Shown: one piece after another, positions 7,284-15,593 of the stretch | How the letters are laid out: every line of letters starts with the position of its first letter | Numbering within the stretch: position 1 is the first letter of the stretch | NCBI GenBank assembly: GCA_950097245.1 | Contig: CATNCS010000011.1 | Span: forward strand, 1-48,219 | DNA length: 48,219 nucleotides | DNA from: an uncultured Oscillospiraceae bacterium | GTDB taxonomy: Bacteria; Bacillota; Clostridia; Oscillospirales; Oscillospiraceae | Reading direction: 5' to 3' | Position numbers and translations under genes: made by a program | Notes under the pieces: model-generated | What the model saw: the letters and a program-made list of their open reading frames with translations, nothing else | Told to the model about the DNA's origin: nothing | Databases searched by the model: none

Positions 7284-8150
7284 TCAAACCTTCCGGATGG
7301 AGGCGATGCTCCCGGCGATCTGCCGGGCCACATCCGGGTTGTTCATGGTGTACAGGTGGATGCCGTCCACACCGCTGGCGATGAGGTCGGCAATCTGGTC
7401 GATGGCGTAGGCGATGCCCGCCTCCCGCAGGGCGTCCGGGTGGTCCCCGTACCGGGCCAGAATACGGGTGAGCTTGGCGGGCATGGACGCCCCGCACATG
7501 GACACCATCCGCTGGATGGAGCTGGCGCTGAGCACCGGCATGATGCCCGCCTCGATGGGCACGTTGATGCCCGCGATGCGGGCCCGCTCCAGAAAGCGGA
7601 AGAAGTCCTCATTGTTGAAGAACAGTTGGCTGACCAGGTGCTGGGCCCCGGCGTCCACCTTCTCCTTCAAATGGCGGATGTCACTGACCAGGTCGGGGCT
7701 CTCCAGGTGCCCCTCCGGGTAGCAGGCGGCAGATATGCCGAAATCCCCCCGCTCCCGGATGTAAGCCACCAGCTCGCTGGCATATTTGAAATCGGTCTTC
7801 GGGGGATAGTCCGGGTTCACGTCCCCCCGCAGGGCCAGCACGTTCTCCACCCCGTCGGCCTTCAAATCGGCCAGCAGCCGGTCCACCTCCTCCCGCCCGG
7901 CGGCCACGCAGGTGAGGTGGGCCATGGCGGGGATGTGGTACCGGTTTTCGATGAGTGCGGCGATCTCATGGGTGGTCTGGTTCACCTGGGAGCCCCCCGC
8001 CCCGAAGGTGACGCTGATGAAGTCGGGGCGGATATCCTTCAGGCCGTCCAGGGTATGGTAGATGCTGTCCACCGGGGCGGTCCTCTTTGGAGGGAAGACC
8101 TCGCAGGAGAAGACGGTCCGGCCCTGGCCAAATAATTCGCACAGCTTCAT
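7284..8150 (-). CDS. metF: Methylenetetrahydrofolate reductase
   Basis: A 288-residue TIM-barrel flavoprotein of normal bacterial MetF length. Family marks are SCEVFPPK at residues 15-22 (substrate glutamate), VTFGAGGS at 47-54, ALRGD near 106 and the central AACYPEGH. It reduces 5,10-methylene-THF to 5-methyl-THF for methionine synthesis or one-carbon flux. No metV-like partner, metH or acetogenesis gene is next to it. The gene is monocistronic: a repeat lies upstream and a terminator downstream. Confidence 0.95.
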   Translation of the reverse strand: MKLCELFGQGRTVFSCEVFPPKRTAPVDSIYHTLDGLKDIRPDFISVTFGAGGSQVNQTTHEIAALIENRYHIPAMAHLTCVAAGREEVDRLLADLKADGVENVLALRGDVNPDYPPKTDFKYASELVAYIRERGDFGISAACYPEGHLESPDLVSDIRHLKEKVDAGAQHLVSQLFFNNEDFFRFLERARIAGINVPIEAGIMPVLSASSIQRMVSMCGASMPAKLTRILARYGDHPDALREAGIAYAIDQIADLIASGVDGIHLYTMNNPDVARQIAGSIASIRKV

Positions 8151-8177
8151 TAAAATCGCTTCTTTCTATTACATAGT

Positions 8178-8299
8178 GTAGGGGCGGATATCATCCGCCC
8201 GCAGATAGTGCTGCGCTTATTGTGAGAACGGGCGGGTGATACCCGCCCCGTTCGGACGGGAAACGGGTATCCGGGGCGGCGCGGAGGCCGCCCCCTACG
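8178..8299. repeat. TGTAGGGG-type hairpin-pair repeat, site a
   Basis: GTAGGGGCGGATATCATCCGCCCG opens the element as a hairpin (quoted in two parts: GTAGGGGCGGAT and ATCCGCCCG), a second hairpin GGGCGGGTGATACCCGCCC follows, and GGGGCGGC..GCCGCCCCCTAC closes it. It fills the metF-xth gap. Confidence 0.75.
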
Positions 8300-8300
8300 A

Positions 8301-9059
8301 TCAAATATCCAGCTCCAGCAGCACCGGACAGTGGTCGCTTCCCTCTATATCGGAGAGGATTTCCGCCCGGAGGATCCTGTCCTTCAGACGGTCGGAGACG
8401 ATAAAGTAGTCGATGCGCCACCCAGCGTTGTTCCTCCGGGCGTTGAAGCGGTAGGACCACCAGGAGTAGGCCCCCTCCCTGTCGGGGTAGAGATACCGGA
8501 AGGTATCGGTAAAGCCGGAGGCGAGGAGGGCAGTCATCTTCTCCCGCTCCTGGTCGGAGAAGCCGGCGTTGCCCCGGTTGGTTTTTGGATTTTTCAGGTC
8601 GATCTCCTCATGGGCCACGTTCAGGTCGCCGCAGTAGATCACCGGCTTGGTCCTGTCCAGGGACATGAGGTAGTCCCGCAGGTCGTCCTCCCACTCCATT
8701 CGGTAGTCGATCCGCTTCAGACCGTCCTGGGCATTGGGGGTGTAGCAGCACACCAGGTAAAATTTCTCATACTCCAGGGTGATGAGCCGGCCCTCGTGGT
8801 CGTGCTTGTCCATATCCATGCCGTAGGCCGCGGCCACAGGGGCGTGGGGGGTGAAGACAGCCGTCCCGGAGTATCCCTTTTTCTCGGCGGAGCTCCAAAA
8901 CTCACGGACGCCCTCCCCCAGGGGGATGTCCGCCTGACCCTGCTCCATCTTGGTCTCCTGGAGACAGAGAAAGTCGGGCCTCTGCCCCTGGTAGAAATCC
9001 AAAAATCCCTTTTTCATGCAGGCCCGCAGGCCGTTGACGTTCCAGGAAATAAATACCAT
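8301..9059 (-). CDS. xth: Exodeoxyribonuclease III (AP endonuclease)
   Basis: A 252-residue EEP-family nuclease of normal length. Motifs in order: WNVNGLRA (residues 6-13), LQETKM (metal glutamate), GDLNVAHEEIDL and the C-terminal GSDHCPV. It cuts DNA 5' of abasic sites and trims 3' blocks in base excision repair. GGAAGGAG-like sequence precedes the ATG. It is transcribed alone. Confidence 0.95.
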   Translation of the reverse strand: MVFISWNVNGLRACMKKGFLDFYQGQRPDFLCLQETKMEQGQADIPLGEGVREFWSSAEKKGYSGTAVFTPHAPVAAAYGMDMDKHDHEGRLITLEYEKFYLVCCYTPNAQDGLKRIDYRMEWEDDLRDYLMSLDRTKPVIYCGDLNVAHEEIDLKNPKTNRGNAGFSDQEREKMTALLASGFTDTFRYLYPDREGAYSWWSYRFNARRNNAGWRIDYFIVSDRLKDRILRAEILSDIEGSDHCPVLLELDI

Positions 9060-9235
9060 GGAAAACTCCTTCCGGCGGGACGGGCCCGCTGATTTTTTCT
9101 CATTATACGCCGGCCGGTTTTGTTTTGCAAGGGCGGCAGAGGCAAAGGCGCCTGTTTCAGGGCGTCTTTGACATTTCTGTAGAAACGGCAGCCGCTCCGG
9201 GCCGCAAATTGAGGCAGGTTTGTGTAAAATAGGGC

Positions 9236-9264
9236 TTGACTTTCGCTCTCTATTGCACTACTAT
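9236..9264 (+). promoter_or_regulatory. Promoter of the histidine operon
   Basis: TTGACT, a 17-base spacer, then TACTAT, leaving a leader of about 70 bases before hisZ. I see no T-box, histidine-rich leader peptide or attenuator in the leader. Confidence 0.65.
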
Positions 9265-9339
9265 GATAAAGCAAACAAGAAGGAGCGCCGCGCTGTCTCA
9301 TTTCCCCGCCGGGAGGGGATGCGCGGGAGGAGGAACAAC

Positions 9340-10404
9340 ATGGAACAGTTACACGCCGAGCGGGCGGTGCGGCAGCTGCGGGAGCTGTACCGCCGCTACG
9401 GATACACCCAGTATAAGATGAGCAAATTTGAGCCCTATGACCTCTACGCCCGCAGCAAGAGCTTTCTGGTCAGCGAGGATATCCTCACCTTCACCGACGC
9501 CGACGGGCGGCTGATGGCCCTGAAGCCGGACGTAACCCTGTCCATCGTAAAGAACGCCAAGGAGGGGGCGGGGCTGCAGAAGGTCTACTACAGCGAGAAC
9601 GTCTACCGCACCTCCCCCATGACCCGGAGCTTTCGGGAGATCATGCAGACGGGACTGGAGTGCGTGGGGGAGATCGACCTGGTGGCCATGGGTGAGGTGC
9701 TGCTGCTGGCCGCCAAAAGCCTGGAGACCATCAGCGGCGACTACCTGCTGGACGTCAGCCATCTGGGCTTTGTGGCCGGGCTGCTGGACAGCGCCCGTGT
9801 GCCGGAGGACTGCCGGGAGGAGCTGCTGAAGCGGATGGGGGAGAAAAATGTCTCCGCCCTGGGGGGACTTTGCCGGGAGCTGGGACTGGACCCGGAGATG
9901 ACTCAGGACCTGTGCCAGATGACCACCCTCTACGGCCCCCCCGCCCGGCTGCTGCCTCAGCTGGAGGAGATGGTCCGGGGAGATCGGATGTCCGCCGCCC
10001 TCCGGGAGCTGGAGGATGTATGCGCTCTCCTCCCCCAGGAGCACCTGCGGCTGGACTTCTCCATTGTCAACAACATGGACTACTACAACGGCCTCATCTT
10101 CCGGGGCTATCTGCCCGGACTGCCCAGCGGCGTGCTGTCCGGCGGACAGTACGACAATCTGCTGCGCCAGATGGGGCGGAAGGACGGGGCCATCGGCTTT
10201 GCCGTGTACATGAATCTGCTGGAGCGGCTGGAACAGCCCCGGGAGAGCTACGACGCCGACCTGCTGCTGCTCTACGACGACAAGGTTCCCGTCCCCGCCG
10301 TGCTGGAGGAGGCGGAGCGCTGCCGCCAGTCGGGCCAGAGCGTCCGGGTGGAGCGCCAGAGGCCGGAGGGGCTGTCCTTCCGGGCCGTGAGAAAGGTGGG
10401 GTGA
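9340..10404 (+). CDS. hisZ: ATP phosphoribosyltransferase regulatory subunit
   Basis: A 354-residue histidyl-tRNA synthetase paralogue. It keeps the class II core (ERAVRQLRELYRRYGYTQ, ALKPDVTLSIVKN, then SGGQYDNLLRQMG) but lacks the synthetase's C-terminal anticodon-binding domain. It activates the short HisG and makes it sensitive to histidine. The frame is open 40 codons upstream, but the ATG at 9340 with GGAGGAGGAAC before it fits the family start. It is the first gene of the operon. Confidence 0.93.
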   Translation: MEQLHAERAVRQLRELYRRYGYTQYKMSKFEPYDLYARSKSFLVSEDILTFTDADGRLMALKPDVTLSIVKNAKEGAGLQKVYYSENVYRTSPMTRSFREIMQTGLECVGEIDLVAMGEVLLLAAKSLETISGDYLLDVSHLGFVAGLLDSARVPEDCREELLKRMGEKNVSALGGLCRELGLDPEMTQDLCQMTTLYGPPARLLPQLEEMVRGDRMSAALRELEDVCALLPQEHLRLDFSIVNNMDYYNGLIFRGYLPGLPSGVLSGGQYDNLLRQMGRKDGAIGFAVYMNLLERLEQPRESYDADLLLLYDDKVPVPAVLEEAERCRQSGQSVRVERQRPEGLSFRAVRKVG

Positions 10405-10410
10405 GAGGAT

Positions 10411-11043
10411 ATGATTGACATCGCCCTGCCCAAGGGGAGACTGGGAGAGCAGGTCTATCAGATTCTGGAGCAGGCCAGCTACCCCTGCCCCTCCATCCGG
10501 GAGGAGAACCGGAAGCTGGTCTTTGAAAACCCCCGGGCCGGGGTGCGCTACTTCTGGGTCAAGCCCAGCGACGTGGCCATCTACGTGGAGCGGGCCGCCG
10601 CCGACATCGGCATCGCGGGAAAGGACATCCTGCTGGAGTACCAGCCCCAGGTTTACGAGCTGCTGGACCTGGGGGTGGGCCGGTGCAGGATGTGCGTGGC
10701 GGGAAGGAAGGGGGCCCGGGAGAGCCGGGACCAGACCCTGCGGGTGGCTACCAAATTCCCCAAAATCGCCAAAAGCCACTACAGCGCCCTCAGCCGGGAT
10801 ATCGACATCATCAAGCTCCACGGCTCCATTGAGCTGGCCCCCCTGCTGGGGCTGAGCGACGTGATTGTGGACATTGTGGAGACCGGGAAAACCCTGCTGG
10901 AGAACGACCTGGAGGTCAAGGAGACCATCGTCCCCATCAGCGCCCGGCTCATCGCCAACAAGGTGAGCTATAAGTTCAAGTACGAGGAGATCACCCGCCT
11001 GTGCCGGCGGGTAGATGAGCAGAAGAAGGAGGCGGCCCAATGA
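10411..11043 (+). CDS. hisG: ATP phosphoribosyltransferase, short form
   Basis: A 210-residue HisG_S protein: IALPKGRLG at the N-terminus, then GIAGKDILLE and the PRPP-binding stretch DVIVDIVETGKTL. It lacks the C-terminal regulatory domain of long HisG, as expected when hisZ is present. It catalyses the first step of histidine synthesis, ATP plus PRPP to phosphoribosyl-ATP. Six bases separate it from hisZ, and its stop overlaps hisC (ATGA). In most related operons hisD follows hisG; here hisC does. Confidence 0.95.
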   Translation: MIDIALPKGRLGEQVYQILEQASYPCPSIREENRKLVFENPRAGVRYFWVKPSDVAIYVERAAADIGIAGKDILLEYQPQVYELLDLGVGRCRMCVAGRKGARESRDQTLRVATKFPKIAKSHYSALSRDIDIIKLHGSIELAPLLGLSDVIVDIVETGKTLLENDLEVKETIVPISARLIANKVSYKFKYEEITRLCRRVDEQKKEAAQ

Positions 11044-12107
11044 GCCGGTTTATGAGCTCCCGTTTTGACGGGCTGGAGGCCTATGTCCCCGGGGAACAGC
11101 CCCAGGACATGCAGTATGTGAAGCTGAACACCAACGAGTCCCCCTTTCCCCCCTCCCCCGCCGTGCTGGAGGCTGTGAACCGGGAGGAGACCGGCCGGCT
11201 CAACCTCTACCCGGACCCGGAGGGCAAGGCGCTGCGGGGACGGCTGGCGGAGACCTACGGCGTAAGGCCGGAAAATGTTTTTCTGGCCAACGGCTCCGAC
11301 GAGCTGCTGTTCTTCGCCTTCATGGCCTTCTGCGACCAGAGCCGACCGGCGGCCTTCCCCAATATCAGCTACGGCTTCTACCCGGTGTACGCCCGGCTGC
11401 TGGGCCTGCCTTACACCGAGATTCCCCTCCGGGAGGGCTTTGTGCTGAATCCAAAGGACTACTGCGGACTGGGAAAAACCATTTTTATCGCCAACCCCAA
11501 CGCCCCCACCGGCCGGGCTATTTCGGTGGACAGCATTGAAGAGATCGTCCGCACCAACCCGGACCACGTGGTCCTTATCGACGAGGCCTACATAGACTTC
11601 GGCGGCCAGAGCTGCCTGCCCCTCATCAAAAAATACGACAACCTGCTGGTCTGTCAGACCTTCTCCAAGTTCCGCTCCCTGGCGGGAGGGCGGCTGGGCT
11701 TTGCCCTGGCGAGCCCGGGGCTGATCGCCGACCTGGAGAAAATCAAATACTCCACCAACTCCTACAACATCAACCGCCTGACCATGGCCGCCGCCATCGC
11801 CACCCTGGACAGCAGCGAGTATTACGTAGAGAACAGCCGGAAAATCCAGGCCAACCGGGCCTACACCACCGAAAAGCTGGCCGAACTGGGCTTTGAGACC
11901 CTGCCCAGCGTCACCAACTTCATCTTTACCCGCTGCCCCGCAGTGGACGGAGGGACCCTCTACCGGGAGCTGAAGGCCCGGGGGGTGCTGGTCCGCCACT
12001 GGGACAAGGCGGAAATCTCCGACTGGTGCCGGGTGACCATCGGCACCCGGGAGCAGATGGACATTTTCCTGGACAGGGTCCGTGAAATTTTAAAGGAGGT
12101 GGGCTAA
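11040..12107 (+). CDS. hisC: Histidinol-phosphate aminotransferase
   Basis: A 355-residue class I/II PLP aminotransferase. LNTNESPFPPSP is at residues 29-40, ANPNAPTGR at 151-159, DEAYIDF at 181-187, and the PLP lysine is K210 in TFSKF. It converts imidazole-acetol phosphate to histidinol phosphate with glutamate. The start overlaps hisG by four bases. It sits where hisD would be expected before it. Confidence 0.93.
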   Translation: MSRFMSSRFDGLEAYVPGEQPQDMQYVKLNTNESPFPPSPAVLEAVNREETGRLNLYPDPEGKALRGRLAETYGVRPENVFLANGSDELLFFAFMAFCDQSRPAAFPNISYGFYPVYARLLGLPYTEIPLREGFVLNPKDYCGLGKTIFIANPNAPTGRAISVDSIEEIVRTNPDHVVLIDEAYIDFGGQSCLPLIKKYDNLLVCQTFSKFRSLAGGRLGFALASPGLIADLEKIKYSTNSYNINRLTMAAAIATLDSSEYYVENSRKIQANRAYTTEKLAELGFETLPSVTNFIFTRCPAVDGGTLYRELKARGVLVRHWDKAEISDWCRVTIGTREQMDIFLDRVREILKEVG

Positions 12108-12108
12108 G

Positions 12109-12696
12109 ATGCGTCAGGCGGAGCTGTCCCGCAAGACAGCGGAGACAGATATCTGGCTGTCCCTGAACCTGGACGGCACTGGAAAGAGCGAAATTGAGAC
12201 GGGCTGCGGCTTTCTGGACCACATGCTCACCCTCTTCGCCCGCCACGGGCGGTTCGATCTGAAGGTGTCCTGCAAGGGGGACACCTGGGTGGACGACCAC
12301 CACACAGTGGAGGACATCGGCATCTGCCTGGGTGACGCCTTTGCCCGGGCTCTGGGGGACAAGCGGGGGATCGTCCGCTATGGCTCCTGTACCCTGCCCA
12401 TGGATGAAGCTCTCATCCTTACCGCCGTGGATATCAGCGGCCGGGGGATGCTGTGCTATGGGCTGGACATCCCCACTCAGAAGGTGGGAACCTTCGACAC
12501 CGAGCTGACCAAGGAATTTCTCATCGCCTTCGCCCGGCGCTCGGATATGACCGTCCACGTGAGGCAGCTGGCCGGAGAGAACAGCCACCATATCATCGAG
12601 GGGGCCTTCAAGAGTCTGGCCCGCTCCCTGCGCACCGCCGTCTCAATTGACCCCCAATTTGCCCAGGAGATCCCCTCCACCAAGGGGGTGCTGTGA
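12109..12696 (+). CDS. hisB: Imidazoleglycerol-phosphate dehydratase
   Basis: A 195-residue single-function HisB with no phosphatase half. Metal-binding histidine clusters are visible: DHHTVEDIGI and SHHIIEGAFK, plus GFLDHML. It dehydrates imidazoleglycerol phosphate to imidazole-acetol phosphate. AAAGGAGGTGGG precedes the ATG, one base after the hisC stop. The missing phosphatase activity is supplied by the PHP-type enzyme at the operon's end. Confidence 0.95.
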   Translation: MRQAELSRKTAETDIWLSLNLDGTGKSEIETGCGFLDHMLTLFARHGRFDLKVSCKGDTWVDDHHTVEDIGICLGDAFARALGDKRGIVRYGSCTLPMDEALILTAVDISGRGMLCYGLDIPTQKVGTFDTELTKEFLIAFARRSDMTVHVRQLAGENSHHIIEGAFKSLARSLRTAVSIDPQFAQEIPSTKGVL

Positions 12697-13313
12697 TGCT
12701 TGCCATTGTGGACTACGGGGTGGGCAACCTGTTCTCCCTCACCTGCTCCCTGAGGGCCATCGGCATAGAGGCGGCCGTCACCGGGGACGAGCGCGTTCTG
12801 GCCCGGGCGGACCGGATTATCCTCCCCGGCGTGGGGGCCTTCGGCGATGCGGCGGAGGCCCTGCGCGCCTCCGGACTGGACAGGACTGTCTGCCGCGAAG
12901 CGGCACTGGGAAAACCTCTGCTGGGCATCTGCCTGGGGATGCAGCTGCTCTTCGACTACGGCGCCGAGTACGGCCGGCACGACGGCCTGGGGCTGATTCC
13001 CGGCTCCGTCCAGCCCATCCGGCCCGTAGTTCCCCGGTCGTACAAGGTGCCCCACATGGGCTGGAACGCCCTCCGCTTCCCCAGGGACAGGCCGGTCAGC
13101 CCCCTGTTCCGGTACATAAAAGAGGGGGACTGGGTCTACTTTGTCCACTCCTACGCCGGGACGGACTGCGAGGAACACACCATCGCCACCGCCGAGTACG
13201 GCCCCCGGCTGACAGCGGCAGTGGCCAGAGACAGCGTATACGGCGTCCAGTTCCACCCGGAGAAGAGCGGAGCGGTGGGCCTGCGCATTTTAAAAGCATT
13301 TTGTGAACTGTAA
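12696..13313 (+). CDS. hisH: Imidazole glycerol phosphate synthase, glutaminase subunit
   Basis: A 205-residue class I glutamine amidotransferase. The triad is C79 (LLGICLGMQ), H187 and E189 (VQFHPEKSG). The ATG overlaps the hisB stop by one base (TGATG); a GTG one codon earlier is possible. It releases ammonia from glutamine for HisF, with which it forms a heterodimer. A hairpin repeat follows, then hisA. Confidence 0.95.
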   Translation: MLAIVDYGVGNLFSLTCSLRAIGIEAAVTGDERVLARADRIILPGVGAFGDAAEALRASGLDRTVCREAALGKPLLGICLGMQLLFDYGAEYGRHDGLGLIPGSVQPIRPVVPRSYKVPHMGWNALRFPRDRPVSPLFRYIKEGDWVYFVHSYAGTDCEEHTIATAEYGPRLTAAVARDSVYGVQFHPEKSGAVGLRILKAFCEL

Positions 13314-13318
13314 CGCCC

Positions 13319-13350
13319 TGTAGGGGGCGGCACAGAGGCCGCCCCCTACA
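13319..13350. repeat. TGTAGGGG-type hairpin repeat, site b (inside his operon)
   Basis: A perfect 13-bp inverted repeat, TGTAGGGGGCGGC / GCCGCCCCCTACA, with an ACAGAG loop, between hisH and hisA. No T run follows, so readthrough into hisA is expected; it may tune mRNA stability. Confidence 0.8.
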
Positions 13351-13384
13351 GAGTGCAAGATAAAATAATTAGGAGGAAACAATC

Positions 13385-14104
13385 ATGATTATCATTCCCG
13401 CAATTGACCTGAAGGACGGTCAGGTAGTCCGGCTGAAAAAGGGCGATTTCAACACAGTTCACCAGGTTGCGGAGGACCCGGTGGATACCGCCCGGACCTT
13501 CTACAAAGCCGGCGCCCGGTATCTCCACATGGTGGACCTGGACGGCTCCAAGGACGGCATCCGCAAAAACTCGGAGCTGGTCCGGGCCGTGGCCGAGGTG
13601 GGCCTGAAAATTGAGCTGGGGGGCGGCCTCCGCACCATGAAGGACCTGGAGGAGGTCTTCGCCCTTGGCGTCTGGCGGGCGGTCATCGGCTCCGCCGCCG
13701 TCAGCAATCCTGAATTCGTCAGGGAGGCCGTGGAAAAATTCGGCTCTGACCGCATCGCCGTGGGGGTGGACGCCAAGGACGGCCTGGTGCGCACCGCCGG
13801 CTGGGTGAAGGAGGAGGGCATCAACTACCTGGACTTCGCCAAGTCTATGGAATCCCTGGGGGTTAAAAACCTGATCTTCACCGATATCGACACCGACGGC
13901 ACCCTGACCGGCCCCTCCTTCGCCCGGCTGAAGTTCCTGCTGGAGCAGGTGAGCTGTTCCGTCACCGCCGCCGGCGGCGTGTCCTGCAACGCGGACCTCC
14001 AGGCTCTGGAGCGCATGGGGGTGCCCGCGGCCATTGTGGGCAAGGCCTGGTACGCGGGAGCCTTGGACCTGGAGCAGGCCGTCAGGGAGGGCGGCCCCCA
14101 GTGA
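13385..14104 (+). CDS. hisA: ProFAR isomerase (phosphoribosylformimino-AICAR-P isomerase)
   Basis: A 239-residue beta/alpha barrel. The first catalytic aspartate is D8 (IPAIDLKDG) and the second lies in FTDIDTDGTLTG. It has the half-barrel repeat seen in HisA/HisF. It carries out the Amadori rearrangement of ProFAR to PRFAR. AGGAGGAAAC precedes the ATG. Its stop overlaps the hisF start (GTGA). Confidence 0.95.
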   Translation: MIIIPAIDLKDGQVVRLKKGDFNTVHQVAEDPVDTARTFYKAGARYLHMVDLDGSKDGIRKNSELVRAVAEVGLKIELGGGLRTMKDLEEVFALGVWRAVIGSAAVSNPEFVREAVEKFGSDRIAVGVDAKDGLVRTAGWVKEEGINYLDFAKSMESLGVKNLIFTDIDTDGTLTGPSFARLKFLLEQVSCSVTAAGGVSCNADLQALERMGVPAAIVGKAWYAGALDLEQAVREGGPQ

Positions 14105-14859
14105 TTACTAAGCGGATCATCCCCTGCCTGGACGTGCGGGACGGTCGGGTGGTGAAGGGGATCAACTTTCAGGGGCTGGCCGACGTCAGCTCCCCGGTGG
14201 AGCTGGCCAAATTCTACAGCGGCTGCGGGGCGGATGAGCTGGTCTTCTACGATATCACCGCCTCCGCCGAGGGGAGGGCCCTGTTTACCGATATCCTCCG
14301 GGAGGCGGCCTCCTCCGTCTTCATCCCCCTCACCGTGGGGGGCGGCATCAACACCGTGGACGACTTCGACCGGGTGCTGAAGTGCGGGGCAGACAAGGTG
14401 AGCGTCAACTCCGGAGCCATCCGGGACCCCTCCCTTATCCCCCAGGCGGCCAAGCGCTACGGCGACCAGTGCGTGGTGCTCAGCGTAGACGCCAGGCGGG
14501 TGGACGGGCAGTTCCGGGTGTTCGCCAAGGGGGGCCGGGAGGACACCGGCATGGACACCATTGAGTGGATCAGGTCCGGAGTAAAAAACGGCGCGGGAGA
14601 GATTGTCCTGAACAGCATCGACACCGACGGTGTGAAGGGCGGCTTCGACCTGGAGATGCTCCAGGCCGTCTGCGACGTGGTGGACGTGCCCGTCATCGCC
14701 TCCGGCGGGGCGGGCTGCATCGAGGACTTTGTCACCCTCTTCCGCACCCTCCCCAAGGTGGATGCCGGCCTGGCCGCCTCCATCTTCCACTTTGGTGAGG
14801 TGAAAATCCCCGAGCTGAAACGGGCTTTGGCGGAAAATGGGATTCCTGCCAGATTATAA
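14101..14859 (+). CDS. hisF: Imidazole glycerol phosphate synthase, cyclase subunit
   Basis: A 252-residue barrel with D11 (IPCLDVRDGRVVKG) and the second catalytic aspartate in LNSIDTDGVKGG. It closes the imidazole ring using ammonia channelled from HisH, giving imidazoleglycerol phosphate and AICAR. The GTG start overlaps the hisA stop by four bases. A repeat separates it from hisIE. Confidence 0.95.
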   Translation: MITKRIIPCLDVRDGRVVKGINFQGLADVSSPVELAKFYSGCGADELVFYDITASAEGRALFTDILREAASSVFIPLTVGGGINTVDDFDRVLKCGADKVSVNSGAIRDPSLIPQAAKRYGDQCVVLSVDARRVDGQFRVFAKGGREDTGMDTIEWIRSGVKNGAGEIVLNSIDTDGVKGGFDLEMLQAVCDVVDVPVIASGGAGCIEDFVTLFRTLPKVDAGLAASIFHFGEVKIPELKRALAENGIPARL

Positions 14860-14860
14860 A

Positions 14861-14925
14861 GGGCCGCCGAAGGCGGCGGCCCCTACAGGAGATATGTAGG
14901 GGGCGGCGCCTTCGCCGCCCCGCAT
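14861..14925. repeat. TGTAGGGG-type hairpin-pair repeat, site c (inside his operon)
   Basis: Two hairpins: GGGCCGCCGAAGGCGGCGGC ending CCCCTACA (14861-14887), and TGTAGGGGGCGGCG..CGCCGCCCCG (14895-14922). It lies between hisF and hisIE. Confidence 0.75.
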
Positions 14926-14945
14926 TTTTTAGAAGGTGTGATACC

Positions 14946-15593
14946 ATGCTTAACATCAGCGAACTGAAATTCGACGACAGGGGCCTGATTCCCGCGATTG
15001 TAGTGGACGCAGGCAGCAAAAAAGTGCTCACCCTGGCTTATATGAGCCGGGAGAGCCTGGAGATCAGCATGAAGGAGGGCCGGACCTGCTTCTGGTCCCG
15101 CTCCCGGCAGGAGCTGTGGCGCAAGGGGGAGACCAGCGGCAATGTTCAGCACATCGTGGACATCACCGCCGACTGCGACCGGGACGCCCTGGTGGTCCGG
15201 GTGAACAAGGAGGGCCCCGCCTGTCACCTGGGGACGGACTCCTGCTTTAACGACCAGGTCTTCGCGGGGGAAGCGCCGGAGCCCTTCTCGGTCAAGGGGC
15301 TGTACGCCCTGCTGGAGGGCCGGAAGGCCGACCTGCCCGAGGGGTCCTACACCACCTACCTCTTTCAGAAGGGCATCGACAACATCCTCAAGAAGGTGGG
15401 CGAGGAGTGCACCGAGGTCATCATCGCCGGCAAGGCCGGGGACAGGCGGGAGACCGTCTATGAGATCGGCGACCTGATGTACCATGTGATGGTGCTGATG
15501 GTGGAGCTGGGCATCCCGGTGGATGACGTGCTGGCGGAGCTGGCCTCCCGCCATGTCATCGACCACAAGGTGAAGCAGGAGAAGATGACATGA
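14946..15593 (+). CDS. hisIE: Fused phosphoribosyl-AMP cyclohydrolase / phosphoribosyl-ATP pyrophosphatase
   Basis: A 215-residue fusion. HisI (about residues 1-108) has WSRSRQELWRKGETSGN, the metal site DCDRDALVV and HLGTDSCF. HisE (about 112-215) is a MazG-like helical domain with KKVGEECTEVIIAGK and EIGDLMYHVMVL. Together they carry out steps 2 and 3 of the pathway. AGAAGGTG precedes the ATG. The stop overlaps the next gene by four bases. Confidence 0.95.
   Translation: MLNISELKFDDRGLIPAIVVDAGSKKVLTLAYMSRESLEISMKEGRTCFWSRSRQELWRKGETSGNVQHIVDITADCDRDALVVRVNKEGPACHLGTDSCFNDQVFAGEAPEPFSVKGLYALLEGRKADLPEGSYTTYLFQKGIDNILKKVGEECTEVIIAGKAGDRRETVYEIGDLMYHVMVLMVELGIPVDDVLAELASRHVIDHKVKQEKMT

Noticed and set aside
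8151-8300. Riboswitch ahead of metF
   Set aside because: The region is fully accounted for by a hairpin-pair repeat that recurs at unrelated genes.
9265-9339. T-box or histidine attenuator ahead of hisZ
   Set aside because: No T-box AGGGTGGNACCGCG core, no run of histidine codons and no terminator in the leader.
9349-11040. A 563-codon minus-strand open frame across hisZ and hisG
   Set aside because: Antisense shadow of two certain genes; Gln/His/Leu-rich with no ribosome site or family.
13319-14925. CRISPR-like array from the repeated GC-rich palindromes
   Set aside because: The palindromes are irregularly spaced, differ in sequence, lie between genes and have no spacers or cas genes.
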